Below, piece by piece: positions 52,952 to 60,650 of a stretch of DNA of 64,000 nucleotides (positions are counted from its first letter, which is position 1; each line of letters opens with the position of its first letter). This DNA is from JADJYF01 sp965278995. Its GTDB lineage: Bacteria > Pseudomonadota > Gammaproteobacteria > Ga0077536. Position numbers and translations under genes: made by a program. Below the pieces are notes generated by a model. That model was not told the origin of the DNA, searched no databases, and worked only from the letters and a program-made list of their open reading frames with translations. Where the stretch lies: NCBI GenBank assembly GCA_965278995.1, contig OZ257136.1, positions 2,666,001-2,730,000 on the forward strand. Direction: 5' to 3'.

Positions 52952-53289
52952 TAGACGGCATCCGTACCTGTTTCCCCGGTCCGGATCCGAACGACTTCGA
53001 GTAATTCGCAAACAAATATCTTGCCATCACCGATGGACTCGGTATTCGCCGCGTTGCGGATGGCATCGACGACGTCATCGAGCTGATCGTCTGCCACGGC
53101 AACTTCCACTTTGATTTTTGGCAGAAAATCGACGACGTACTCGGCCCCCCGATAAAGTTCGGTATGGCCTTTCTGCCGACCGAAGCCTTTGACTTCTGTC
53201 ACCGTCATGCCGTGCACGCCGCGCTCGGACAAGGACTCGCGAACATCGTCGAGCTTGAATGGCTTGATGATGGCAGTAATCAGCTTCAT
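52951..53289 (-). CDS. glnK: PII nitrogen regulatory protein (copy 1, amtB-proximal)
   Basis: A trimeric signal protein sensing 2-oxoglutarate, ATP/ADP and glutamine. The 112 residues begin MKLITAIIKPFKLDDVRESL; the T-loop VTEVKGFGRQKGHTELYRGAEY carries the uridylylated Tyr51; the B-loop is in the NAANTESIGDGKIFV region. The start at 53289 gives the universal PII length. Being next to amtB, this copy is the more likely channel partner, so GlnK is used; GlnB cannot be excluded. A possible sigma54 promoter lies at 53461-53476. Confidence 0.92.
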   Translation of the reverse strand: MKLITAIIKPFKLDDVRESLSERGVHGMTVTEVKGFGRQKGHTELYRGAEYVVDFLPKIKVEVAVADDQLDDVVDAIRNAANTESIGDGKIFVCELLEVVRIRTGETGTDAV

Positions 53290-53520
53290 GAATTCCTCCA
53301 ACGGTGAACCTGGGTCAGCGCCGCCAGAAGAATCCAGCAACGGGCGGCAATGGCGCGCCCGCTACCGGTGACGTCCGGCTCTTCACACGGCTAGCTGTTG
53401 GACGAATGACGGCCCCGCATGACGTTCGCGGCGATATTAACGCACGATGGCCAAGAGGCCAGCAAGTAGCGCCCCGCTGCTCGACGATGGATAGCGCCCC
53501 CGATGGTCAGGGGCCGCCGC
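53290..53520. other. Gap between the two PII genes
   Basis: 231 bases without a gene. Apart from the possible sigma54 site, an AT-richer patch near 53431-53441 is the only visible feature. The spacing is enough for independent transcription of copy 1 and amtB. Confidence 0.5.
53461..53476 (-). promoter_or_regulatory. Possible sigma54 promoter before PII copy 1
   Basis: Read on the minus strand, CGGGGCGCTACTTGCT matches TGGCACG-N4-TTGCW at 9 of 12 positions, keeping the invariant GG and GC at the required ten-base spacing. It lies about 170 bases before the copy 1 start. The match at -24 is only partial. Confidence 0.4.
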
Positions 53521-53859
53521 TCAGAGCGCGTCGCCGCCCGTTTCGCCGGTACGAATGCGCACGGCTTCAACGAGTTCGGTGACAAAGATCTTGCCGTCGC
53601 CGATTTTTCCGGTGCCGGTGGCTTTCTTGATCGCCTCGATGACACCGTCCACCTGATCATCGGCAACTGCCACTTCGAGTTTGGATTTCGGCAAAAAATC
53701 GACGACGTATTCGGCGCCGCGGTAGAGCTCGGTATGCCCTTTCTGGCGGCCGAAACCTTTGACTTCGGTGACCGTCAGCCCCTGTATGCCGATGTCGGAC
53801 AATGCTTCACGCGCGTCGTCGAGCTTGAACGGTTTGATGATCGCTGTAACCAGTTTCAT
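53521..53859 (-). CDS. PII nitrogen regulatory protein (copy 2)
   Basis: A second 112-residue PII, closely like copy 1 (both keep VTEVKGFGRQKGHTELYRGAEYVVDFLPK and Tyr51). It differs mostly between residues 14 and 27 and in the late helix (VIEAIKKATGTGKIGDGKIF). The start at 53859 gives the standard length; the frame is open 50 codons further. Tandem copies point to a recent duplication. I leave the symbol empty because GlnB and GlnK cannot be separated by sequence alone. It stands behind the best sigma54/NtrC-like sites of the window. Confidence 0.92.
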   Translation of the reverse strand: MKLVTAIIKPFKLDDAREALSDIGIQGLTVTEVKGFGRQKGHTELYRGAEYVVDFLPKSKLEVAVADDQVDGVIEAIKKATGTGKIGDGKIFVTELVEAVRIRTGETGGDAL

Positions 53860-54059
53860 AAAGATTCCTCTTGGAAATGCCGGTAGCTCTAAGCCTCGCC
53901 TCGGCGGCACCTTCCCGGTCGATGCCGAACCGCCTGCTGCTGGATCTGGCGACATCGATATTGCACACTGCCATCGCCTGCAACGAACATCCGCTTGCAC
54001 CGGCGACATTCGTCACGTCGCCGAGTGAAAGCGGTGGACTGCACGCCACATGGAGAGCT

Positions 54060-54075
54060 AGCAGCATGTATGCCA
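54060..54075 (-). promoter_or_regulatory. Putative sigma54 promoter of the PII-amtB genes
   Basis: Read on the minus strand, TGGCATACATGCTGCT matches TGGCACG-N4-TTGCW at 9 of 12 positions with the invariant GG and GC spaced by ten bases and an intact TGGCA. It stands about 200 bases before the copy 2 start. NtrC-like sites lie further upstream at a typical enhancer distance. Confidence 0.55.
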
Positions 54076-54160
54076 TATGACGAATTCTATCCGGATTCAA
54101 CCAGTTAATGTCGACCGCTAGACACCGCTTAGCGACGACTAGCCCATTTCACAGCAGACC

Positions 54161-54207
54161 GGTGCACTCTGGGTGCATGCAGGGCAAAAACGCACTTAAT
54201 CGGTGCG
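54161..54207. promoter_or_regulatory. NtrC-like enhancer sites
   Basis: GCACTTAATCGGTGC at 54192-54206 fits the known NtrC operator GCACY-N5-RGTGC exactly. A second dyad, GCAC (54164-54167) and GTGC (54173-54176), has five instead of seven bases between half-sites. The centres are about 29 bases apart, near three helix turns, and about 120-150 bases upstream of the start expected from the sigma54 promoter at 54060-54075. Confidence 0.55.
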
Positions 54208-54253
54208 ATGAAACCGACCTCACCCCACACGACCCCGGACGGAGTTCGCAGCG

Positions 54254-54505
54254 ATGCTTGACCTGAAGATCATCGAAAATCTGGCTGAGCGTATCGGGGC
54301 GTTGCTACCGACGGACGCTGGCGTGCTGCACGAAGAGTTCAAGACCAATGTCCGCGCTGCGGTCACTGCCGTATTGAGCCGGCTGGACCTGGTCACGCGC
54401 GATGAATTCGATGCTCAAGCCTTGATGTTGCGGCGCACCCGGGAAAAGCTCGATCGATTGGAAGCGCAAATCACCACGCTCGAAGCGACCCGGAACGCGT
54501 CCTGA
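54254..54505 (+). CDS. ubiK: Ubiquinone biosynthesis accessory factor UbiK
   Basis: A small coiled-coil helper (YqiC/BMFP family) of the ubiquinone-making Ubi complex. The 83 residues are nearly all helical: LDLKIIENLAERIGALLPTDAG, then EEFKTNVRAAVTAVLSRLDLVTRDEFDAQALMLRRTREKLDRLEAQI, the standard family pattern. It is divergent from the PII genes and is followed by comM, its usual neighbour. Family length is 80-100. Confidence 0.9.
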   Translation: MLDLKIIENLAERIGALLPTDAGVLHEEFKTNVRAAVTAVLSRLDLVTRDEFDAQALMLRRTREKLDRLEAQITTLEATRNAS

Positions 54506-54556
54506 GCGCAACGCCGACTTGGCCGTTGCCGCCGGCATCAGCTAAACTCAGCTGAC

Positions 54557-54593
54557 GGTCGCCGCAGCGACCACTGCCGCAGGATGCGGCAGT
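54557..54593 (+). promoter_or_regulatory. Back-to-back hairpins in the comM leader
   Basis: GGTCGC (54557-54562) pairs with GCGACC (54567-54572), loop CGCA. Directly after, ACTGCCGCA (54573-54581) pairs with TGCGGCAGT (54585-54593), a perfect 9-base stem with loop GGA. The second ends 12 bases before the comM ATG and no clear Shine-Dalgarno is seen, so the structures could affect translation, or terminate ubiK transcription. Confidence 0.5.
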
Positions 54594-54605
54594 CAATCTG
54601 GACGC

Positions 54606-56129
54606 ATGGAACGCATGTCTCTCGCACTCGCGCACAGTCGCTGCCCCGCTGGCACCGCAGCACTCGCCATCCGTGTCGAAACGCACCTCTCCAACGGACT
54701 TCCGTCGTTCACGATTGTCGGTCTGCCGGAAACCGCCGTCCGCGAAAGCCGCGAACGCGTCCGCTCGGCACTGCTCAATTCCGGCTTCGATTTTCCACAA
54801 CGACGGATCACGGTCAATCTCGCTCCTGGTGACATTCGCAAGGAAGGTACGCGCTTCGATCTCGCTATTGCAGTCGGCATTCTCGCGGCGTCCGCGCAGG
54901 TGCCGCCGCTGGCGCTAAGCGGCTGCGAATTCATGGCCGAACTCGCCTTGAACGGGGAGCTACGCGCCGTCGGCGCGAGCTTGAACGCGGCCTTGGCGGC
55001 GAGTGCGGACAGCCGCGTCCTGATTCTGGAAGCGAGCGATGCCGCGACCGCCGCACTGATCGAAACGGCCGTCATCCTTCCTGCCGGTTCGCTCCGTGAG
55101 GTATGCCTGTATCTGCAGGGCGCGCTGATCCTGCCGCGTCTGCGCCCGGCAGCGGGTGATTCACTTCCGCCGAACTATCCGGATCTTGCGCAAGTGGCCG
55201 GGCAACAGCGCGCACGACGCGCATTGGAGAGTGCCGCCGCCGGTGCGCATAACCTGCTGCTGCTTGGCCCGCCTGGCACCGGCAAAACCATGCTCGCGAT
55301 GCGCCTGCCGGGCATATTGCCGGGTTTATCCGAAGACGAAGCGATCGCAACTGCAGCGGTGCATTCCGTCGCCGGTCTGCCGGTACATGCAGGGGCATGG
55401 CGACAGCGACCGTTTCGCGCGCCGCATCATTCGTCATCGGCCGCGGCTTTGGTCGGCGGCGGGCGCCTGCCGCGCCCGGGCGAGATTTCGCTTGCACATA
55501 ATGGTGTGTTGTTTCTCGACGAACTGCCGGAATTCGACCGCCGCGCATTGGAAGCGCTGCGCGAGCCGCTCGAATCGGGTTCGATATCAGTAGCACGCGC
55601 CCAGCGCTCAGTGCGCTTTCCGGCGGCATTCATGCTGGTTGCTGCGATGAACCCCTGCCCCTGCGGATACGCCGGCGATCCTCAGGTTGAATGCGCGTGT
55701 ACGCCGGAACGTGTGCAGACCTATCGCGGGCGAATCTCCGGCCCGCTTGCAGAGCGCATCGACATCCATGTCGAAGTCCCGCGTCAACCGCTGGCGCTGC
55801 TGCACACACCCGCACAACCGCCGGAGACCAGCGCCGACGTACGCGCGCGCGTCGTCGCCGCGCGCGAGCGACAACTCACCCGTCAGTGTGTCTTGAACGG
55901 CCAGCTGGCAGTCGACGAACTGCTCAAATACAGCACGCTTTCCCGCGATGCTGGCCAGCTCATTGCGCAGGCGCTCGACAAACTCGCATTGAGCGCGCGC
56001 GCCTATCACAAGATTCTGCGGCTCGCCCGTACGCTGGCCGACATGGAGGCGTCTGACCTGGTTGGCTCCGACCATGTCGCCGAAGCTATCAGTCTGCGCG
56101 TGCTCGATCGCAAGATGCGGGGCCATTGA
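54606..56129 (+). CDS. comM: ComM/YifB family AAA+ ATPase
   Basis: A hexameric helicase-type ATPase that drives branch migration during natural transformation in Vibrio and Haemophilus. The 507-residue protein has the N-terminal Lon-like S5 fold (VETHLSNGLPSFTIVGLPETAVRESRERVRSAL), Walker A LLGPPGTGKTMLAMRLPG, Walker B VLFLDELPEFDRRALEALREPLE, a zinc-type cysteine set (NPCPCGYAGDPQVECACTP) and the C-terminal Mg-chelatase-like domain. Whether the host is transformable cannot be judged here. Confidence 0.95.
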   Translation: MERMSLALAHSRCPAGTAALAIRVETHLSNGLPSFTIVGLPETAVRESRERVRSALLNSGFDFPQRRITVNLAPGDIRKEGTRFDLAIAVGILAASAQVPPLALSGCEFMAELALNGELRAVGASLNAALAASADSRVLILEASDAATAALIETAVILPAGSLREVCLYLQGALILPRLRPAAGDSLPPNYPDLAQVAGQQRARRALESAAAGAHNLLLLGPPGTGKTMLAMRLPGILPGLSEDEAIATAAVHSVAGLPVHAGAWRQRPFRAPHHSSSAAALVGGGRLPRPGEISLAHNGVLFLDELPEFDRRALEALREPLESGSISVARAQRSVRFPAAFMLVAAMNPCPCGYAGDPQVECACTPERVQTYRGRISGPLAERIDIHVEVPRQPLALLHTPAQPPETSADVRARVVAARERQLTRQCVLNGQLAVDELLKYSTLSRDAGQLIAQALDKLALSARAYHKILRLARTLADMEASDLVGSDHVAEAISLRVLDRKMRGH

Positions 56130-56194
56130 GCGGCACCAACGCGAACAGCGGCTACTGCATTCACCCGCCACCACTGTCAGCCAGGAGATTTGCC

Positions 56195-56740
56195 ATGCCG
56201 ACGAAGTCACCCCTACTGAAGCTGTTGCTCGCGCACCTCGCGAGTCCGCTCGGCGACATGCTCGTCGTCATCGACGAGCACGCCTGTCTTCGCGCGCTCG
56301 ACTGGTCGGAATACGAGGAGCGAATGCATCGACTGCTTCGCTTGCACTACGGTCTCGAAGGCGAACACTATGAGCTCAAACGACGCGCGCCGTTGCGGGC
56401 AATCCGCACGCCAATAGACGCTTATTTTCGTGGCAATCTGGCGGCACTGAAATCGATTCCCGTGTGCACCGGAGGAACGCCGTTCCAGCGCAAAGTGTGG
56501 CAGGCGCTGCGCCGGATCCCGGCAGGGGCCAGTCGGACCTACGGTGAGCTCGCAGGTAGCATCGGACGGCCGACTGCCATCCGCGCCGTCGGCCACGCCA
56601 ATGGAGCCAATCCTGTCGGCATCGTTGTGCCTTGCCATCGACTGGTCGGTGCCAACGGCTCGCTGACCGGTTATGGCGGAGGGCTCGAACGCAAGCGATG
56701 GCTGCTGGCGCATGAGGGCGTCGCGGTGAGCGAACCGTAA
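56195..56740 (+). CDS. ogt: Methylated-DNA--protein-cysteine methyltransferase
   Basis: Repairs O6-methylguanine by transferring the methyl group to its own Cys. The 181-residue protein has GTPFQRKVWQALRRIPAGASRTYGELA, the DNA-binding segment RPTAIRAVGHANGANP, and the active site IVVPCHRLVGANGSLTGYGGGL. The start at 56195 has AGGAGA seven or so bases before it; the open frame 23 codons further up shows no similarity. Ogt rather than the Ada C-terminal domain fits the stand-alone form. Confidence 0.93.
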   Translation: MPTKSPLLKLLLAHLASPLGDMLVVIDEHACLRALDWSEYEERMHRLLRLHYGLEGEHYELKRRAPLRAIRTPIDAYFRGNLAALKSIPVCTGGTPFQRKVWQALRRIPAGASRTYGELAGSIGRPTAIRAVGHANGANPVGIVVPCHRLVGANGSLTGYGGGLERKRWLLAHEGVAVSEP

Positions 56741-56826
56741 CGTTCGCAACGCCGCAAATTCACCCGCATGGCCGCGCCCAGCCGTTACAATTCCTCGGGC
56801 CCCAACTCCTCACGAGGAGAGCCAGC

Positions 56827-57588
56827 ATGTCACTCAGCGGCAGAATTGCGCTTGTCACCGGTGGCGGCCGCGGTATCGGCAAGGCCATCTCGCTCGGCCT
56901 CGCTGCGGATGGTGCCGATGTCGCCATCTTTTATCGACGCGATACCGACGCCGCGACCGAAACCGTCAAGGCCATCGAAGCCATGGGTCGACGCGCACGC
57001 GCCTACGCTGCCTCCGTCGATGACTACGAAGCCAGCCGCCTGGCGGTCGAGGCGATTGGCCGCGACCTCGGCCCGCTCAGCATTCTTGTCAACAATGCCG
57101 GCATCGCCAGCCGTGGCAGAAGCGTAGCGGACACCGATCCGGGCGAAATGGAACGCGTCGTGCGCGTACATGCATTCGGACCTTTTTTCCTCAGTCATCT
57201 GGCAGTGCCAATCATGCGCACCCAGCCGCGTGGCGATATCGTCATGATTTCAAGCATCGCGACCCGCCAGATGAACGGCAACGGCGCACCTTACAACATG
57301 GGCAAAGCGGCGCTCGAGGCATTGTCGGCAACGCTGGCCAAGGAAGTCCATGGCGATGGCATCTTCGTCAACACCGTGTGTGCGCCACTCACTGCAACCG
57401 AAATGGGCGAGCGCCTGGCGAAGGCCGTGTACGGCGTGAAACAGGACATCCATGAATTGAATGCCGATTGCGGTCAGGGCCGCATCTGTGAACCGGAAGA
57501 CATCGCCAACGTCGTTCGGTTTCTGGTCTCGACCAAGAACACTTACGTCGCCGGCGAAAAGCTGTATGTTCATGGGGGCATCGCATGA
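56827..57588 (+). CDS. Short-chain dehydrogenase/reductase
   Basis: A classical SDR oxidoreductase of 253 residues. The cofactor motif is TGGGRGIGKAISLGL near residues 12-26, followed by NNAGIAS, the catalytic Ser in MISSIATRQM and the YxxxK motif in APYNMGKAALEAL. The FYRRD after the second strand suggests NADP(H) preference. The substrate is unknown. GAGGAGAG precedes the start by about six bases. It overlaps the acetamidase-family gene by four bases, so they likely work on related compounds. Confidence 0.9.
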   Translation: MSLSGRIALVTGGGRGIGKAISLGLAADGADVAIFYRRDTDAATETVKAIEAMGRRARAYAASVDDYEASRLAVEAIGRDLGPLSILVNNAGIASRGRSVADTDPGEMERVVRVHAFGPFFLSHLAVPIMRTQPRGDIVMISSIATRQMNGNGAPYNMGKAALEALSATLAKEVHGDGIFVNTVCAPLTATEMGERLAKAVYGVKQDIHELNADCGQGRICEPEDIANVVRFLVSTKNTYVAGEKLYVHGGIA

Positions 57589-58523
57589 ACTGCCAGCACA
57601 CCATTCATCACGCGCAAGGGCATCGCGGCTGGGACAACGCAAACCCGCCAGCACTGCGGATTGCCCCCGGTGAGACTATCGAATTTCACACGCTCGATGC
57701 CGCCGATGGCCAACTGACTCCGCAATCGACCGCCGAAGCGCTGAGCCGCCTCGATTTCGGTCGCGTGAATCCGGTCGTCGGCCCAGTTTATATCGACGGC
57801 GCTGTGCCCGGCGACGCGATCAAGATCACACTTCTCGATTTCAATCCGTCCGGCTGGGGCTGGACCGGGAACATTCCGGGCTTCGGTCTGCTCGCCGATC
57901 AGTTCCCTGCACCGCACCTGCATCACTGGACGTACGATACGACCGGTAGGACGCCGGCTCTGTACGGCCCTGGTGGCCGCGTACCGCTGAAACCGATGTG
58001 CGGCACCATCGGTCTCGCACCGGGGGAACCCGGGCTGCACTCGATCGTTCCGCCCCGTCGAGTCGGCGGCAATATGGATATCCGCGATCTCGCGGCAGGG
58101 AGTGAACTCTATCTACCCGTCGAAGTCGCCGGTGGTTTATTCAGTCTCGGCGATGCGCATGCCGCACAAGGCGATGGCGAAATCTGCGGCACAGCAATCG
58201 AAACTGCGTGCACGATCGCCGCACGATTCGAATTGATCAAACAGGTCGAGTTGAAGTTCCCGCGCTTTTCGACTCCAGGGCCGGTATCCCGTCATCTCGA
58301 CAGCGCGGGCTACGACGTGACCATGGGCATCGGTCCGGATCTCATGCTGGCGGCACGCGAAGCGGTGGCAGGAATGGTCGAACTGCTTGCCACCCGCCAG
58401 CCGATGAATCCCATCGATGCTTATATGCTGTGCTCGGTTTGCGGCGATCTCCGTATCAGCGAAATCGTCGACATGCCGAACTGGGTCGTATCGTTTTATT
58501 TCCCGCGCGTGGTCTTTGCTTGA
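57585..58523 (+). CDS. Acetamidase/formamidase family protein
   Basis: A 312-residue hydrolase of the FmdA/AmdA family acting on small amides. It has the family segments NPPALRIAPGETIEFHTLDA near the start, VNPVVGPVYIDGAVPGDAIKI, PLKPMCGTIGLAP, GGNMDIRDLAAGSELYLPVEVAGGLFSLGDAHAAQGDGE and the late MNPIDAYMLCSVCGDLRISEIVD. The pairing with an SDR gene (ATGA overlap) hints at catabolism of an alcohol-amide or a heterocycle, but the substrate cannot be told. Confidence 0.9.
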   Translation: MNCQHTIHHAQGHRGWDNANPPALRIAPGETIEFHTLDAADGQLTPQSTAEALSRLDFGRVNPVVGPVYIDGAVPGDAIKITLLDFNPSGWGWTGNIPGFGLLADQFPAPHLHHWTYDTTGRTPALYGPGGRVPLKPMCGTIGLAPGEPGLHSIVPPRRVGGNMDIRDLAAGSELYLPVEVAGGLFSLGDAHAAQGDGEICGTAIETACTIAARFELIKQVELKFPRFSTPGPVSRHLDSAGYDVTMGIGPDLMLAAREAVAGMVELLATRQPMNPIDAYMLCSVCGDLRISEIVDMPNWVVSFYFPRVVFA

Positions 58524-58539
58524 TTGCCGAAATGCTTAT

Positions 58540-60399
58540 TCACTCCCATTGCAGAATGAACGCGGCGATGTCGCGAATTTGCGCTTCGTCGTCTGCCGAC
58601 AAGGGTTCGGCGAAGGTGCGTGGCATCGGCGCGCGAGGATTGCGGATGAACTGCGCGAGCTGACTCACATCCATTTTGCGTTTGACGGCTTTCAGATCGA
58701 TGGGGTTCCAGGCTTGACCATCGGCGCCGTGACAAACCGCGCAGGTACTGAAATACAGTTCGCGACCCCGTGCCACATCAGTCGCGGCGCCTGCATGCTC
58801 CTCGGCGATGACCGTGTCCGGCAGCGCCATGATGACTATCGCCGGCCTGCCGATAGCGCCGAACAGCGAACGCGAGACATTGCCTGAAGTCATGGCGATG
58901 TACTGCTTGCCCTCGACGGCATAGGTGATGATGCCACCCGATAGCGAGCCGCCGGTATCGACGCTTTTCAGCACTTCACCACTGGTGCTGTTGAACACCA
59001 GGAATTTGCCGGCGTTATCGCCCCCCAGAACGATACCGCCCGCGGTTGGCGTAATCGCACTGACAACCGCCTGATCCGCATGATATCGCCAGGCGACGGC
59101 GCCGGTATCGGCGTCGAGCGCGTAGATCCAGCCACGTGGTTCGCCGATTCCGGTCCACGTCCCGCCCATGAGATAACCACCGGCCTTGGGCTTGGTCGAC
59201 CCCGGAGCGCTGACGAACAGGGAACAGTAATCGAGTGCTCCGACGAACAGGCGATTCAGCGCAGGATCGAATGCTGGTCCGTTCCACTCGACACCGCCGG
59301 CAGCCCCGGGGCACGCCTTGATGCCTTCCGGTGTCGGAACTGCTGCTGGAACGTCAACGGTCGTGACGGCCGTTTTCGCGACCAGCTTGTGTGATCGTCG
59401 ATCGACAATGTGCAAAAAGCCGTCCTTGCCACCAGCCGCGAGGCGCTGTTCGCCGTGACTGTTGCGATACAGGATTGGCGCCGCAGCGAGGTCGTGATCG
59501 AGACCGTCGTTCGGCGCGAGCTGATACCACCATTTCAACGCGCCGGTCAGCGCATCCAGTACCAGCACCGAGTTGGTATACAGATTGTCACCTGGCCTTT
59601 CGGCCGGCACGAAGTCGGGTATCGGATTGGCAACGGGAATGAACAATTCGGCAGTCGAAGGATCGAGCGCAAAATGGGACCAGGTGCCGCCACCGCCGCC
59701 GCCGGTGTCATTCCACACGGTATTGCGCCAAGTCTCCGCATTCGGCTCACCTGGTGCTGGTACGGTATGAAAGCGCCAGACTTCGCGTCCTGACAACGCA
59801 TCGTAGGCCATCACGCGACCACGCACGCCGAATTCGGAGGCGGCAGTACCGACAATGATCAGACCGTTCCACGCCAGCGGCGCGCCGGAGACCAGTTCGC
59901 CCTGGGCCGGATCGCCGACCTTGTTGGCCCAGATCTCGGTGCCGGTGCGCGCATCGAGCGCGATCACTTGCCCGTCATCGGTGCCACGATACAATCGACC
60001 GGCGTAGTAGGCGACTCCTCGATTGACCGGAAACGGCGCCGCAACGTCGCGGCGATGCGTATGTCGCCAGATGATCTCGCAGCGGGTCGGATCGAGTGCC
60101 AGCGTATCAGTCGCAGTCGTTGCATACATGATGTCGCCAATGACGACGAGACCCGCCTGAAACGAGCCCTTGTCCGCTACCGGCAGCCGGCAGACTTCAG
60201 TCAGCTTGGCCGCGTTGCCAGTATTGATCTGGCGAAGCGGTGAATAACGTTGACCATCCAGCGATTTGTTGTAGCTTGGCCATTCGGCGCCGGTCGGCGT
60301 CTCGGGGGACTTGCCATCGGCGATGCGGTTATCGGCGTGAACGCTGACACTGATGGCAAGCGCCACGAAACATGATCGACGCAGCAGGCACTCAAACAT
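58540..60399 (-). CDS. PQQ-dependent dehydrogenase with C-terminal cytochrome c
   Basis: A periplasmic quinohaemoprotein of 619 residues. After a signal peptide (CFVALAISVSVHADN), an eight-bladed propeller runs to about residue 530, with blade repeats such as ALDARTGTEIWANKVG and ALDADTGAVAWRYHAD. A cytochrome c domain is C-terminal, with haem motif CAVCH and a likely Met ligand in APMPRTF. The adjacent-Cys ring of methanol dehydrogenase is not seen. NDGLDHDLAAAP contains an Asp-x-Asp near the expected catalytic position, which in other members marks lanthanide use; alignment is needed to support this. The substrate is probably an alcohol. It converges with the acetamidase gene. Confidence 0.88.
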   Translation of the reverse strand: MFECLLRRSCFVALAISVSVHADNRIADGKSPETPTGAEWPSYNKSLDGQRYSPLRQINTGNAAKLTEVCRLPVADKGSFQAGLVVIGDIMYATTATDTLALDPTRCEIIWRHTHRRDVAAPFPVNRGVAYYAGRLYRGTDDGQVIALDARTGTEIWANKVGDPAQGELVSGAPLAWNGLIIVGTAASEFGVRGRVMAYDALSGREVWRFHTVPAPGEPNAETWRNTVWNDTGGGGGGTWSHFALDPSTAELFIPVANPIPDFVPAERPGDNLYTNSVLVLDALTGALKWWYQLAPNDGLDHDLAAAPILYRNSHGEQRLAAGGKDGFLHIVDRRSHKLVAKTAVTTVDVPAAVPTPEGIKACPGAAGGVEWNGPAFDPALNRLFVGALDYCSLFVSAPGSTKPKAGGYLMGGTWTGIGEPRGWIYALDADTGAVAWRYHADQAVVSAITPTAGGIVLGGDNAGKFLVFNSTSGEVLKSVDTGGSLSGGIITYAVEGKQYIAMTSGNVSRSLFGAIGRPAIVIMALPDTVIAEEHAGAATDVARGRELYFSTCAVCHGADGQAWNPIDLKAVKRKMDVSQLAQFIRNPRAPMPRTFAEPLSADDEAQIRDIAAFILQWE

Positions 60400-60422
60400 G
60401 AACCGATCTCCCCTTCGTTCAT

Positions 60423-60650
60423 ATGACGATCGACGACTGCGTACGCGAGTTACGGCAGTGGACTCGACAGACGAACGATATCATCCGCATGACGCCGTAC
60501 GAAGCACAGTCGCTCGGCACCTACATCTCGAATTTCCCAACGGTGCCGCAACCGGCAACTGCATTGCTCAGACCGCCAGCCGCCGTCAGGTCGACGTCAG
60601 CCAAGCAGCATGACGGTCGAAGTCCGCTATCTCGGCCATCTCGGCAATAA
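60423..60650 (+). CDS. Small open frame before the GT11-like gene (uncertain)
   Basis: A 75-codon frame. Its first 50 residues (MTIDDCVRELRQWTRQTNDI, then IRMTPYEAQSLGTYISNFPT) look protein-like in composition and helix periodicity. The last 20 residues overlap the next gene and look random. No clear Shine-Dalgarno precedes it. I do not recognise it. It could be a real small gene coupled to the next, or chance. Confidence 0.35.
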   Translation: MTIDDCVRELRQWTRQTNDIIRMTPYEAQSLGTYISNFPTVPQPATALLRPPAAVRSTSAKQHDGRSPLSRPSRQ

